A stretch of DNA of 7,050 nt from Flavobacteriales bacterium UBA5871 (GCA_002432085.1 DJFN01000263.1:42200-49249); one strand, 5' to 3'; shown: positions 1 through 5,962, counted from the stretch's first letter. Numbers and translations are program-made. Notes: generated from the sequence alone by a model not told the origin.

Positions 1-4
1 TTTA

Positions 5-22
5 TCCCCCTCCAAAGGGGGA
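5..22. repeat. G/C-rich hairpin in the intergenic strip
   Basis: Seven-base arms (TCCCCCT at 5-11 and AGGGGGA at 16-22) are perfectly complementary around the four-base loop CCAA. The hairpin lies in the gene-free strip 1-124, beyond the ftsH terminator. It is followed by a short inverted pair, TCACC (26-30) and GGTGA (57-61). The sequence around 41-64 (CCTTTG, then CTTTGTGGTGAAGG) resembles dispersed intergenic repeats I recall from Bacteroidota genomes, but copy number cannot be tested here. It could be a REP-like palindrome or the terminator of a gene lying to the left. No coding potential was recognised in this strip. Confidence 0.45.
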
Positions 23-73
23 GAGTCACCAATAACGGTTCCCTTTGCTCCTTTGTGGTGAAGGATTTGCAAC

Positions 74-102
74 AAAAAAGGGAACAGTTTCCCGCTCCCT
101 TT
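74..102 (-). terminator. Intrinsic terminator of the rsfS-ftsH operon
   Basis: Read on the minus strand, about 23 nt after the ftsH stop codon, there is a stem GGGAA / TTCCC with loop ACTG, followed directly by six T residues (plus-strand A run 74-79). A longer alternative stem pairs AAAGGGA with TCCCTTT (plus 77-83 with 96-102). A stem plus U-tract immediately after a stop codon is the classical Rho-independent layout. It implies that the transcription unit ends at ftsH, rather than continuing into the downstream genes that often follow ftsH in relatives. Confidence 0.75.
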
Positions 103-124
103 CTATCAAGATGAATCGCTTCAA

Positions 125-2233
125 TTATTCTCCACCGGATGTCGGCTGAGTATTTTCGTCGAAGTTGTCTTTGTCTTTTTCCTCTTCTTTCTGCTCGGCG
201 TCCTTGCCCTGATCGGCGCTCGTGAGCGGCGTTTCAAGGTTGGTTGGGTCCGGCTCAACGGAAGTAGCTTCTTTCGGATCGGCGATCAGATCGTCGTTGC
301 CCCAGGCGCGTTTCCCGAAGATCTCTTCGAGGTCTTCCTTGAAGATCACTTCCTGCTCGAGCAGCTTGTTGGCCAGAGCCGTCAGCTTGTCCTGGTTGTC
401 GGAAAGGATCTGCAATGCGCGGTTGTATTGCTCCTGGATCATCTTGCTCACTTCTTCGTCGATGATACGGGCTGTTTCCTCGGAATAAGGCTTGGTGAAC
501 ATTTCGCGACCTTGTGAGTCGTAGTACGAAATGTTTCCGAGACGATCGTTCAGTCCGTAGATGGAAACCATCGCATAAGCCTGTTTCGTTACTTTTTCGA
601 GGTCGCTGAGCGCACCTGTCGAGATTTTTCCGAAGATCAGCTGTTCAGCTGCACGTCCGCCAAGAGCAGAGCACATTTCATCGAGGATCTGCTCGGTTGT
701 TGTAATCTGGCGCTCTTCCGGCAGGTACCAGGCAGCGCCGAGTGAACGTCCGCGCGGAACGATGGTCACTTTTACCAGCGGATGTGCGTGTTCAAGCAGC
801 CAGGAAGTCGTGGCGTGACCGGCTTCGTGGAAGGCGATCGCACGTTTTTCTTCCTTCGTAATGATCTTGTTCTTTTTCTCCAGACCACCGATGATACGGT
901 CAACGGCGTCGAGGAAGTCTTGTTTTTCTACGAATTCCTTTTCCTTACGGGCAGCGATCAGGGCCGCTTCGTTACACAGATTGGCGATGTCGGCGCCGGA
1001 GAAGCCCGGAGTCTGTTTCGCCAGGAAGTCGATATCCAGTTTCGGAGCCAGTTTCAACGGCTTGAGGTGCACGTGGAAGATTTCCATACGCTCGTTAAGG
1101 TCCGGCATGTCTACATAGATCTGACGGTCGAAACGTCCGGCACGCATCAACGCGCTGTCGAGTACGTCCGCACGGTTGGTTGCAGCCAGAATGATCACAC
1201 CCGAGTTAGTACCGAAACCGTCCATTTCCGTGAGGAGCTGGTTCAGGGTGTTTTCACGCTCGTCGTTTGAGCTGAAACCGGCGTTTTTGCCACGGGCACG
1301 ACCAATTGCGTCGATCTCGTCGATGAAGATAATGGCCGGTGCTTTTTCTTTCGCCTGGCGGAACAGGTCACGCACGCGGGAAGCTCCCACACCAACGAAC
1401 ATTTCAACGAAATCGGAACCGGAAAGCGAGAAGAACGGTACTTTGGCTTCTCCCGCAACGGCTTTCGCAAGCAGGGTTTTACCAGTTCCCGGAGGTCCTA
1501 CAAGCAAGGCGCCTTTTGGAATTTTCGCTCCGAGCTCGGTGTATTTTTTCGGATTCTTGAGGAATTCCACAATCTCCTGAATTTCTTCTTTCGCACCTTC
1601 CAGACCGGCAACGTCCTTGAACGTTACGTTGGTCGATTTGCCTTTGTCGTAGACCTGTGCGCGGGATTTGCCGATGTTGAAGATCTGTCCTCCGGCACCG
1701 CCGCCTCCACCCGACATGCGTCGCATAACGAACATCCAGATCACAAGCAGGATCACGATAGGCAGAATGAAATTGAGAATGCCGCTGAAATAGTTGATCT
1801 CTTCTTCAGGCGGTGTGCTGACCGTTGGTTTTCCTTTTTCTTTCAGACGGGCATTCACTTCACCCATACGCGTTTCGAAGTTCCCGGCATCGTTGATGTT
1901 CACGGAAAATTCCGGGTTTTTCGGAGCTGCTAGCCGGCCACCACGCGGCTCAACGGCTTTTGCCATCAGGGCGTATTCGCCCTTCGGATTTTTCTTCACG
2001 AACTCGATCCCTTTCTCAGTAAGGCGGAAATCCACACGGGAACGGTTTACCACGCTCACGTTGTTGACGAAGCCGGAATCAGCGAGGTCGTAAAAAGTTT
2101 GAATGTTCTTGATACTATGCGACGACGAGCTGCTGTAGAACAGCTGCACGGCGATGATCGCAATCCCGATGGCGGCGTAAATCCAGTAAATAGCGTATGG
2201 ATTGCGTTTCGGTTTATTTGAATTCTCTGACAT
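125..2233 (-). CDS. ftsH: ATP-dependent zinc metalloprotease FtsH
   Basis: A membrane-anchored AAA+ protease (peptidase family M41) that extracts and degrades membrane and short-lived cytosolic proteins as a hexamer. At 702 residues it is slightly longer than the E. coli protein. Visible in order: a short cytosolic N-terminus, TM1 about 13-32, an extracytoplasmic FtsH_ext domain about 35-150, TM2 about 152-170, and a glycine-rich linker 174-182. The AAA module follows, with Walker A GPPGTGKT (246-253), pore motif FVG (279-281), Walker B FIDEID (303-308) and second-region-of-homology arginines R364 and R367. The protease domain has the zinc motif HEAGH (469-473, catalytic E470) and probable third ligand D544. 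The last ~57 residues (645-702) are an acidic, low-complexity tail. The ATG lies 10 nt after the rsfS stop without a clear Shine-Dalgarno, so the two genes are probably cotranscribed. Confidence 0.98.
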   Translation of the reverse strand: MSENSNKPKRNPYAIYWIYAAIGIAIIAVQLFYSSSSSHSIKNIQTFYDLADSGFVNNVSVVNRSRVDFRLTEKGIEFVKKNPKGEYALMAKAVEPRGGRLAAPKNPEFSVNINDAGNFETRMGEVNARLKEKGKPTVSTPPEEEINYFSGILNFILPIVILLVIWMFVMRRMSGGGGGAGGQIFNIGKSRAQVYDKGKSTNVTFKDVAGLEGAKEEIQEIVEFLKNPKKYTELGAKIPKGALLVGPPGTGKTLLAKAVAGEAKVPFFSLSGSDFVEMFVGVGASRVRDLFRQAKEKAPAIIFIDEIDAIGRARGKNAGFSSNDERENTLNQLLTEMDGFGTNSGVIILAATNRADVLDSALMRAGRFDRQIYVDMPDLNERMEIFHVHLKPLKLAPKLDIDFLAKQTPGFSGADIANLCNEAALIAARKEKEFVEKQDFLDAVDRIIGGLEKKNKIITKEEKRAIAFHEAGHATTSWLLEHAHPLVKVTIVPRGRSLGAAWYLPEERQITTTEQILDEMCSALGGRAAEQLIFGKISTGALSDLEKVTKQAYAMVSIYGLNDRLGNISYYDSQGREMFTKPYSEETARIIDEEVSKMIQEQYNRALQILSDNQDKLTALANKLLEQEVIFKEDLEEIFGKRAWGNDDLIADPKEATSVEPDPTNLETPLTSADQGKDAEQKEEEKDKDNFDENTQPTSGGE

Positions 2234-2243
2234 GATGGCTTAA

Positions 2244-2621
2244 TTAATTCAGATCCGGAATATCGGTGCGCTTTGCATCCGACCACAGATCTTCCAATTC
2301 GTAAAAATGACGGGCTTCTTTATAGAAAATGTGAACAACAACGCTCACATAATCGAGCAGAACCCACTCGGAGTTTGTTTTTCCTTCGATATGCCACGGT
2401 TTTTCGGAAAGCACTTTACGTGTATGACGCGTGACGGTAGAACTGATACCATCTACCTGCGTCGAAGACTCTCCGGAGCAAATCACGAAAAAATCGGTTA
2501 CGGCGTTAGTGATGTGTCGGAGGTCGAGGATAACGATGTCTTTTGCTTTATTTTCTTGCATTCCCTCCACGATTGCGTCGCAAAGTGCCTGGGAATTGCT
2601 CTCCTTTTTTAATTTATACAT
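2244..2621 (-). CDS. rsfS: Ribosome silencing factor RsfS
   Basis: RsfS (DUF143/Iojap family) binds ribosomal protein uL14 on the large subunit and blocks subunit joining, lowering translation in starvation or stationary phase. From the preferred start the protein is 125 residues, normal for the family. Recognisable blocks are DIVILDLR (28-35), DFFVICSG (43-50), EKPWHIEG (73-80), EWVLLDYVSVVVHIF (85-99) and the C-terminal YELEDLW (107-113). The frame is open further upstream, to an ATG at 2645 and a TTG at 2651. I prefer the ATG at 2621 because family similarity begins near it and because a perfect -7 promoter element (2639-2646) covers the ATG at 2645. It is the first gene of the rsfS-ftsH unit. 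Confidence 0.93.
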   Translation of the reverse strand: MYKLKKESNSQALCDAIVEGMQENKAKDIVILDLRHITNAVTDFFVICSGESSTQVDGISSTVTRHTRKVLSEKPWHIEGKTNSEWVLLDYVSVVVHIFYKEARHFYELEDLWSDAKRTDIPDLN

Positions 2622-2624
2622 TCG

Positions 2625-2632
2625 TAAATTTG
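2625..2632 (+). promoter_or_regulatory. Candidate -7 element for birA
   Basis: TAAATTTG matches the Bacteroidota -7 consensus TAnnTTTG exactly and points towards birA, implying a leader of roughly 50 nt. No convincing TTG/TTTG -33 element lies 19-21 nt upstream (that region is a T-run inside rsfS), so the call rests on the -7 box alone. Its TTTG half is one arm of the palindrome TTTGTG-TT-CACAAA (2629-2642), whose other arm belongs to the opposing rsfS -7 element. Confidence 0.35.
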
Positions 2633-2638
2633 TGTTCA

Positions 2639-2646
2639 CAAACATA
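2639..2646 (-). promoter_or_regulatory. Candidate -7 element for rsfS-ftsH
   Basis: On the minus strand the sequence is TATGTTTG, a perfect TAnnTTTG. A start of transcription a few bases downstream would give a leader of about 10-15 nt before the preferred rsfS ATG at 2621. It would place the alternative upstream ATG (2643-2645) inside the promoter. A -33 TTG at the usual distance is not evident. Confidence 0.45.
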
Positions 2647-2689
2647 AGCAATTATCGCATAGCCCTGTTTGTGTGTTTATTGCTAATCA

Positions 2690-3433
2690 ATGTTAAATAC
2701 AGTGCCTGTACAGAAACTTATTTTACTGGACGAGGTAGACTCGACGAACAATTATGCTGCCAAGCTGCTTACCGAAGATAAATTGGCACACGGGACTGTA
2801 ATTTTGGCAGAAAAACAAACCGCCGGGCGCGGACAGCGCGGAAATTCCTGGTCCTCTGCCACCAAAAACCAATTTACGGCTTCTTTTTACGTAGAAACTG
2901 CTTTTTTGTCAGTTGAACACTACCTGTACCTCAATTTTACCGTGGCACTGGCCGTCAGGGAAGCAATCGCTGAGTGTGTGAAAGCCGTACCGATGATCAA
3001 ATGGCCGAATGATATTCTGATCAATGATCGCAAAATCGCCGGTATTCTGATCGAAGCGCAATGGCAGAACACCCGCATGAATGGCGCAATTATCGGCGTG
3101 GGAATCAATCTTTTCCGCGAAGACGGTTTGCCTTCCGCCTGTGCGTTGGAGGAATTTACGGAACAAGTACCGTCCATTCTCGAATTGGCCACCATGCTGA
3201 GCGAAGAGCTGGAAAACGGTATCAATCGTCTGCGAGAGGCTTCTTGGAATCCTATCCGGCAATACTACCACGCTCATTTATGGAAGAAAGATCAGCTCAT
3301 CACCGCTGAAACACCCGATGGCGAATTACTGGTGGGGACGATCCGCGAAGTCGATGAAAACGGGAATCTCTGCTTTGAGGTAAATGGGAATATCCGGAAG
3401 TTCGGTGTGCAGGAAATCAAATTCCGATACTAA
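2690..3433 (+). CDS. birA: Biotin--[acetyl-CoA-carboxylase] ligase, monofunctional
   Basis: Activates biotin with ATP to biotinyl-5'-AMP and transfers it to the lysine of biotin carboxyl carrier proteins in the cytosol, supporting acetyl-CoA carboxylase and other biotin enzymes. The 247-residue protein begins directly with the catalytic domain: DSTN (17-20), the nucleotide/biotinyl-AMP loop GRGQRGNSW (46-54), KWPND (104-108), RKIAGILIE (114-122) whose K115 corresponds to the biotin-contacting lysine of E. coli BirA, and GVGIN (136-140). A small SH3-like C-terminal domain occupies about 200-247. The N-terminal winged helix of E. coli BirA is absent, so it should be an enzyme only, not a biotin repressor. 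It is divergent from rsfS and convergent with the SRPBCC gene. The ATG is preceded by A/T-rich sequence rather than a Shine-Dalgarno. Confidence 0.95.
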   Translation: MLNTVPVQKLILLDEVDSTNNYAAKLLTEDKLAHGTVILAEKQTAGRGQRGNSWSSATKNQFTASFYVETAFLSVEHYLYLNFTVALAVREAIAECVKAVPMIKWPNDILINDRKIAGILIEAQWQNTRMNGAIIGVGINLFREDGLPSACALEEFTEQVPSILELATMLSEELENGINRLREASWNPIRQYYHAHLWKKDQLITAETPDGELLVGTIREVDENGNLCFEVNGNIRKFGVQEIKFRY

Positions 3434-3436
3434 AAG

Positions 3437-3541
3437 AATTATGAATGATCATCAACAATTATGAATGATCAATTATAAATTATCAAGGGAGGAGTCGGCT
3501 TGGAAACCCCTTGATAATTGATAATTTTCGAATTGATAATT
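3437..3541. repeat. Inward-facing heptamer repeat array between birA and the SRPBCC gene
   Basis: The junction is built of 7-nt units. Plus-oriented units are AATTATG (3437), AATGATC (3444), a six-base spacer, AATTATG (3457), AATGATC (3464), AATTATA (3471) and AATTATC (3478). Minus-oriented units are AATTATC at 3535-3541, AATTCGA at 3528-3534, and AATTATC at 3520-3526 and 3513-3519. The two sets face each other around a G/C core (3485-3512). The 15-base block AATTATGAATGATCA occurs exactly twice (3437-3451, 3457-3471). The right end overlaps the SRPBCC stop codon (3540-3542); the left end begins 4 nt past the birA stop. It is much more AT-rich than the flanking genes. Confidence 0.8.
3471..3526. 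terminator. Long hairpin, candidate bidirectional terminator
   Basis: The 20-base arms 3471-3490 and 3507-3526 are complementary at 18 of 20 positions, around a 16-base loop (3491-3506). The most stable part is TTATCAAGGG against CCCTTGATAA. It sits between the convergent birA and SRPBCC genes, where a shared terminator is expected. The AT-rich outer stem would supply U-rich sequence on both transcripts, but there is no clean poly-T run, so terminator function is inferred from position and structure. Confidence 0.5.
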
Positions 3542-3944
3542 AAGTGTGGAACACTTCCTGCAGTTTGTCTGACATGGAATTGAACAGCGACAGCAGCGGT
3601 TTTTCCACCATCATACGCATGAACATATTCACGTCGCCTTTGAATTCGATGTAGCCTTCGGTTTGAACAGGCCCTTTTTTGCGCAGGTGAACGACTAATG
3701 TGAAATCGAACGGTGCTTTTTCACCGGATTTCATGTCGATGCGCGTGTAAGCCGTTTTGGAAATGTAGAGCAGCTCGATGAGAAAACCACCCGGTGCCTT
3801 GAACGAACAACCGTGCTCGTCGGCACGGAAATCGCTGATTTTATCCTCCGGCAGAATTTGCTGAAAGTTGTTCGCATCGCACAGGAATTCGAACACTTCT
3901 TCTTCGGGAGCGTTGATCAACGCTTTGTCGCTCAGGATTTTCAT
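3540..3944 (-). CDS. SRPBCC/START-like domain protein of unknown function
   Basis: A 134-residue soluble protein with the outline of the START/Bet v 1-like (SRPBCC) fold. The opening MKILSDKALINAPEEEVFEFL resembles the first strand and helix of polyketide cyclase/AHSA1-type proteins, including the typical 'aPxexVfeFL' pattern at 12-21. Alternating strands follow (about 36-103), then a long C-terminal helix (about 105-131) that would close the ligand cavity. No catalytic residue or ligand can be assigned, and there is no signal peptide. Its ATG begins one nucleotide after the pyrE stop (TAA-T-ATG), so translation is almost certainly coupled to pyrE. A weak GGAAAG purine tract lies about 9-10 nt upstream, inside pyrE. 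A link to pyrimidine metabolism is only guilt by association. Confidence 0.85.
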   Translation of the reverse strand: MKILSDKALINAPEEEVFEFLCDANNFQQILPEDKISDFRADEHGCSFKAPGGFLIELLYISKTAYTRIDMKSGEKAPFDFTLVVHLRKKGPVQTEGYIEFKGDVNMFMRMMVEKPLLSLFNSMSDKLQEVFHT

Positions 3945-3945
3945 A

Positions 3946-4590
3946 TTATTTTGCTTTCCACGTGTCCGGTGAGCTTCGCCAGCTTTTCAGCGATGCCACA
4001 TCGGCTTCCGTGATGTAATCGGATTTCAATGCCTGATCGATCAGGTGATCGTAATCGGTCAGGGTGATGTAAGGACAATCGGCCGCTTCGAAATTACGGT
4101 TCGACAGTTCAAACCCGTAAGTGAAAATGGCTACCAATCCTCTGACGTCGCAACCGGCCTCGCGCAGCGCTTCCACAGCAACAAGGCTGCTTCCGCCTGT
4201 GGAGATGAGGTCCTCGATCACGACCACTTTCTGGCCTTTTTCGAAATGACCTTCGATCATGTTGCCAAGACCGTGTCCTTTGGCAGAGCTGCGAACATAA
4301 ATGAACGGAATACCAAGCTCTTGTGCTACCAGCGCTCCCTGGGCGATTCCACCCGTTGCAACGCCCGCGATCACGTCCGGTTTTCCGAATTTTTCGAGGA
4401 TGGCTTCCGCGTATCCCTGACGGATATGTGTGCGGATAGCCGGGAATGAAAGCGTCTTGCGGTTGTCGCAATAGATAGGAGAGGACCAGCCGGAAGCCCA
4501 GGTGAATGGTGCATTCGGTTGCAGTTTCACTGCTTTGATCTGAAGCAGAAATTCTGCTATCTTTAACGCTCTGTCCTTATTAAAAATCAT
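3946..4590 (-). CDS. pyrE: Orotate phosphoribosyltransferase
   Basis: Converts orotate and PRPP to orotidine 5'-monophosphate plus pyrophosphate, the fifth step of de novo UMP synthesis, as a cytosolic dimer. The length (214 residues) is normal. Visible features are FTWASGWSSPIYCDNR (29-44) near the substrate pocket, GVATGGIAQGALVA (76-89), the flexible catalytic loop RSSAKGHGLG (100-109, with K104 and H106) and the PRPP-binding signature VVVIEDLISTGGSS (122-135). In the loop, the position of Salmonella OPRT Lys100 holds serine, a variant I associate with Bacteroidota sequences. The start MIFNKD matches the usual beginning of these proteins. The gene is divergent from the Nudix gene with 8 bp between start codons, leaving almost no room for a leader. 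Confidence 0.97.
   Translation of the reverse strand: MIFNKDRALKIAEFLLQIKAVKLQPNAPFTWASGWSSPIYCDNRKTLSFPAIRTHIRQGYAEAILEKFGKPDVIAGVATGGIAQGALVAQELGIPFIYVRSSAKGHGLGNMIEGHFEKGQKVVVIEDLISTGGSSLVAVEALREAGCDVRGLVAIFTYGFELSNRNFEAADCPYITLTDYDHLIDQALKSDYITEADVASLKSWRSSPDTWKAK
4534..4565 (+). promoter_or_regulatory. Candidate Nudix-gene promoter inside pyrE
   Basis: TTTG at 4534-4537 is followed, after exactly 20 nt, by TATCTTTA (4558-4565), a seven-of-eight match to TAnnTTTG. This is the -33/-7 layout known from Bacteroidota. Transcription would begin near 4570, giving a leader of about 25-30 nt before the Nudix ATG at 4599. The whole element lies antisense within the first codons of pyrE. The spacer holds a palindrome, AGCAGAA-A-TTCTGCT (4544-4558), that could be an operator or just a codon coincidence. 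Confidence 0.45.
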
Positions 4591-4595
4591 GGCGG

Positions 4596-4603
4596 CAAAT
4601 GTA
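4596..4603 (-). promoter_or_regulatory. Candidate pyrE -7 element over the Nudix start codon
   Basis: On the minus strand the sequence is TACATTTG, a perfect TAnnTTTG, ending 5 nt before the pyrE ATG (4590). A leaderless or nearly leaderless pyrE message would result. The Nudix start codon (4599-4601) lies inside the element. A second weaker box, AAACTTTG, sits just upstream at 4604-4611 and would give a slightly longer leader. No clear -33 TTG was found for either. Confidence 0.45.
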
Positions 4604-5216
4604 CAAAGTTTTTATAGATGATAAGGCGATTGTTTTCAGCAGTCAGTTAAAAAAAACACAACTCGCTGGGGATGCTATCGTTATTTTAATACAGAAAAAA
4701 AACTGGGTCGATATCCTGCAATCGCGGGCACAGTTGCCAGCCAGCGTGACATTGCTGGTCGTTTCTGAAGACCCGGAAAAGACGATCCGGAAGGTATTTA
4801 AAAGTCATAAATGGATTGAAGCAGCCGGCGGCATCGTCTGGCGAAAAAAGAAGGCTTTGTTCATTGAACGACTCGGGCGCTGGGACCTGCCGAAAGGGAA
4901 AATCGACAAAGGCGAGCGCCCTGAAGATGCGGCAATTCGTGAGATCGAAGAAGAATGCGGTATCATCGAACCGGTGATCGACAAGCTGATCGATATTACA
5001 TTTCACACTTATATACAAGACGGTAAGCCGTACATCAAGAAAAACTGGTGGTACAGCCTTTCCTACGACGGCCCGAAAAAACTGAAGCCCCAAACCGAGG
5101 AATCCATTACCAAAGCGGAATGGCTCGATCGTTCGGAGTGGAAGAAAGTCGTGAAGAACACGTATCCATCCATCAGATCTATAATTGACAATGGACGATG
5201 GACAATTGACAATTGA
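4599..5216 (+). CDS. Nudix hydrolase with N-terminal extension
   Basis: A 205-residue protein carrying a complete Nudix box GX5EX7REUXEEXGU at 100-122: G100, E106, R114, E115, E118, E119, G121. It should therefore hydrolyse a nucleoside diphosphate linked to another moiety with Mg2+. The substrate cannot be read from sequence. Residues 1-75 form an extension before the core (MYKVFIDDKAIVF...), which I recall as usual for the Bacteroidota proteins encoded beside pyrE. The core spans about 76-185. The last ~10 residues (NGRWTIDN and neighbours) are encoded by a heptamer repeat array, and the TGA stop is part of a repeat unit. The gene is divergent from pyrE and convergent with the response regulator. 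There is no Shine-Dalgarno. Confidence 0.93.
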   Translation: MYKVFIDDKAIVFSSQLKKTQLAGDAIVILIQKKNWVDILQSRAQLPASVTLLVVSEDPEKTIRKVFKSHKWIEAAGGIVWRKKKALFIERLGRWDLPKGKIDKGERPEDAAIREIEEECGIIEPVIDKLIDITFHTYIQDGKPYIKKNWWYSLSYDGPKKLKPQTEESITKAEWLDRSEWKKVVKNTYPSIRSIIDNGRWTIDN

Positions 5217-5258
5217 CAATTGACAATTAATTCATTGTCACCTGTCAACTGTCCATTG
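5189..5258. repeat. Inward-facing heptamer array between the Nudix and response-regulator genes
   Basis: Plus-oriented 7-nt units run without gaps: CAATGGA (5189), CGATGGA (5196), CAATTGA (5203, 5210, 5217) and CAATTAA (5224). Four minus-oriented units follow without a gap: CAATGAA (5231-5237), CAGGTGA (5238-5244), CAGTTGA (5245-5251) and CAATGGA (5252-5258). The halves form an imperfect inverted repeat (19 of 24 positions between 5189-5212 and 5235-5258 by my alignment), so the array may fold as a hairpin and end both convergent transcripts. Its left part is coding for the Nudix C-terminus; its right edge stops 1 nt before the response-regulator stop codon. Confidence 0.85.
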
Positions 5259-5259
5259 A

Positions 5260-5913
5260 TTAGTCAATGATTCTGTGTTTCTGCGCTTTCTGAACGGCTT
5301 CGAGCTTGTTGTGAACCTGTAACTTTACGTAGGTGTTCTCAATATGTTTGCGAACCGTAGCAGGGGAAATAAACAGGTTTTCGGCAATTTGTTTGTAATC
5401 GAACCCTTTGCTCAAATGCGTGAGCACGTCGATCTCGCGGCTCGACAGCGAAAAGTCTTCGGTTGGTGCCGTTTCTTCTTTTGCGATCGGATTTCTTAAC
5501 AATCTCAAGGCTTTGAGAGCAATTCCGGCCGACATCGGCGCGCCGCCGCTCATGATATCCGTGATTCCTTCCAGCAGCTTATCCGGCGATTCGTCTTTGA
5601 GCAGGTAACCGTTCGCGCCGGCCTGTATGGCTTTGAAAATGTGTTCTTCGTCGTCGAGCACGGTGAGCATGATGATCCGGCATTGCGGAAATTGTCTGCT
5701 GATCGCTTCGGTTGCCTGGATTCCATCCATGACCGGCATCTGGATATCCATCAGTATCACATCCACGTTCGCATCTTCCGTCAGCGCTTTCACCATTAAT
5801 TCACCGTTGGCAGCATGGAATTTAAACTTCAGCTGTTCCGGGAATAAAGCGATCTTTTCACGGATACTGCGGGCCAGAAAGGCGTTGTCTTCTGCTAAGG
5901 CGATGCGAATCAT
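5260..5913 (-). CDS. NarL/FixJ-family response regulator
   Basis: A 217-residue DNA-binding response regulator, presumed partner of the histidine kinase encoded just upstream. The receiver domain (about 1-122) shows the acidic pair E8/D9, phosphoacceptor D56 in VILMDIQMP, T84 and K106, a complete active site. A linker (about 135-152) leads to a LuxR-type helix-turn-helix (about 154-212) with LSSREIDVL, QIAENLFISPATVRKHIENTYVKL and the terminal basic stretch. Phosphorylation should promote dimerisation and promoter binding; the regulon is unknown. The ATG lies 45 nt after the kinase stop. This gap plus the end of the kinase gene holds promoter-like and operator-like elements, so the regulator may also be transcribed on its own. 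Confidence 0.94.
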   Translation of the reverse strand: MIRIALAEDNAFLARSIREKIALFPEQLKFKFHAANGELMVKALTEDANVDVILMDIQMPVMDGIQATEAISRQFPQCRIIMLTVLDDEEHIFKAIQAGANGYLLKDESPDKLLEGITDIMSGGAPMSAGIALKALRLLRNPIAKEETAPTEDFSLSSREIDVLTHLSKGFDYKQIAENLFISPATVRKHIENTYVKLQVHNKLEAVQKAQKHRIID

Positions 5914-5931
5914 AGTTCTTGTTTTTCAGTT

Positions 5932-5962
5932 CAAAGTTCCGGTTTTAGCGGCGTTGCGTCAA
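5932..5962 (-). promoter_or_regulatory. Candidate internal promoter for the response regulator
   Basis: On the minus strand TTG (5960-5962) is followed after 20 nt by GAACTTTG (5932-5939), seven of eight matches to TAnnTTTG. Transcription would start near 5925-5928, about 12-15 nt before the regulator ATG at 5913. The match is imperfect, lacking the T of the TA, so this is tentative, but position and spacing both fit. Confidence 0.33.

Noticed and set aside
782..1270. Plus-strand open frame of 162 codons antisense to ftsH
   Set aside because: It lies wholly within the well-conserved AAA+/protease coding sequence of ftsH. The translation is low-complexity F/V/R-rich with no recognisable domain, so it is a shadow of codon usage.
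645..1320. Possible frameshift or inactivation in ftsH
   Set aside because: The frame is continuous and Walker A, Walker B, second region of homology, HEAGH and the third-ligand aspartate are all present, so the gene appears intact.
2690..3433. BirA as a biotin-responsive repressor acting on a nearby operator
   Set aside because: The protein begins with the catalytic domain and lacks the N-terminal winged helix needed for DNA binding.
4686..5219. Minus-strand open frame of 177 codons antisense to the Nudix gene
   Set aside because: The plus strand encodes a perfect Nudix box. The antisense product has no family resemblance, and its first residues come from the heptamer repeat.
5189..5258. 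CRISPR-like or MITE-like interpretation of the heptamer array
   Set aside because: Units are 7 nt with no spacers, there are no cas genes nearby, and no target-site duplication or transposase-type terminal repeat was seen. Short tandem repeats describe it better.
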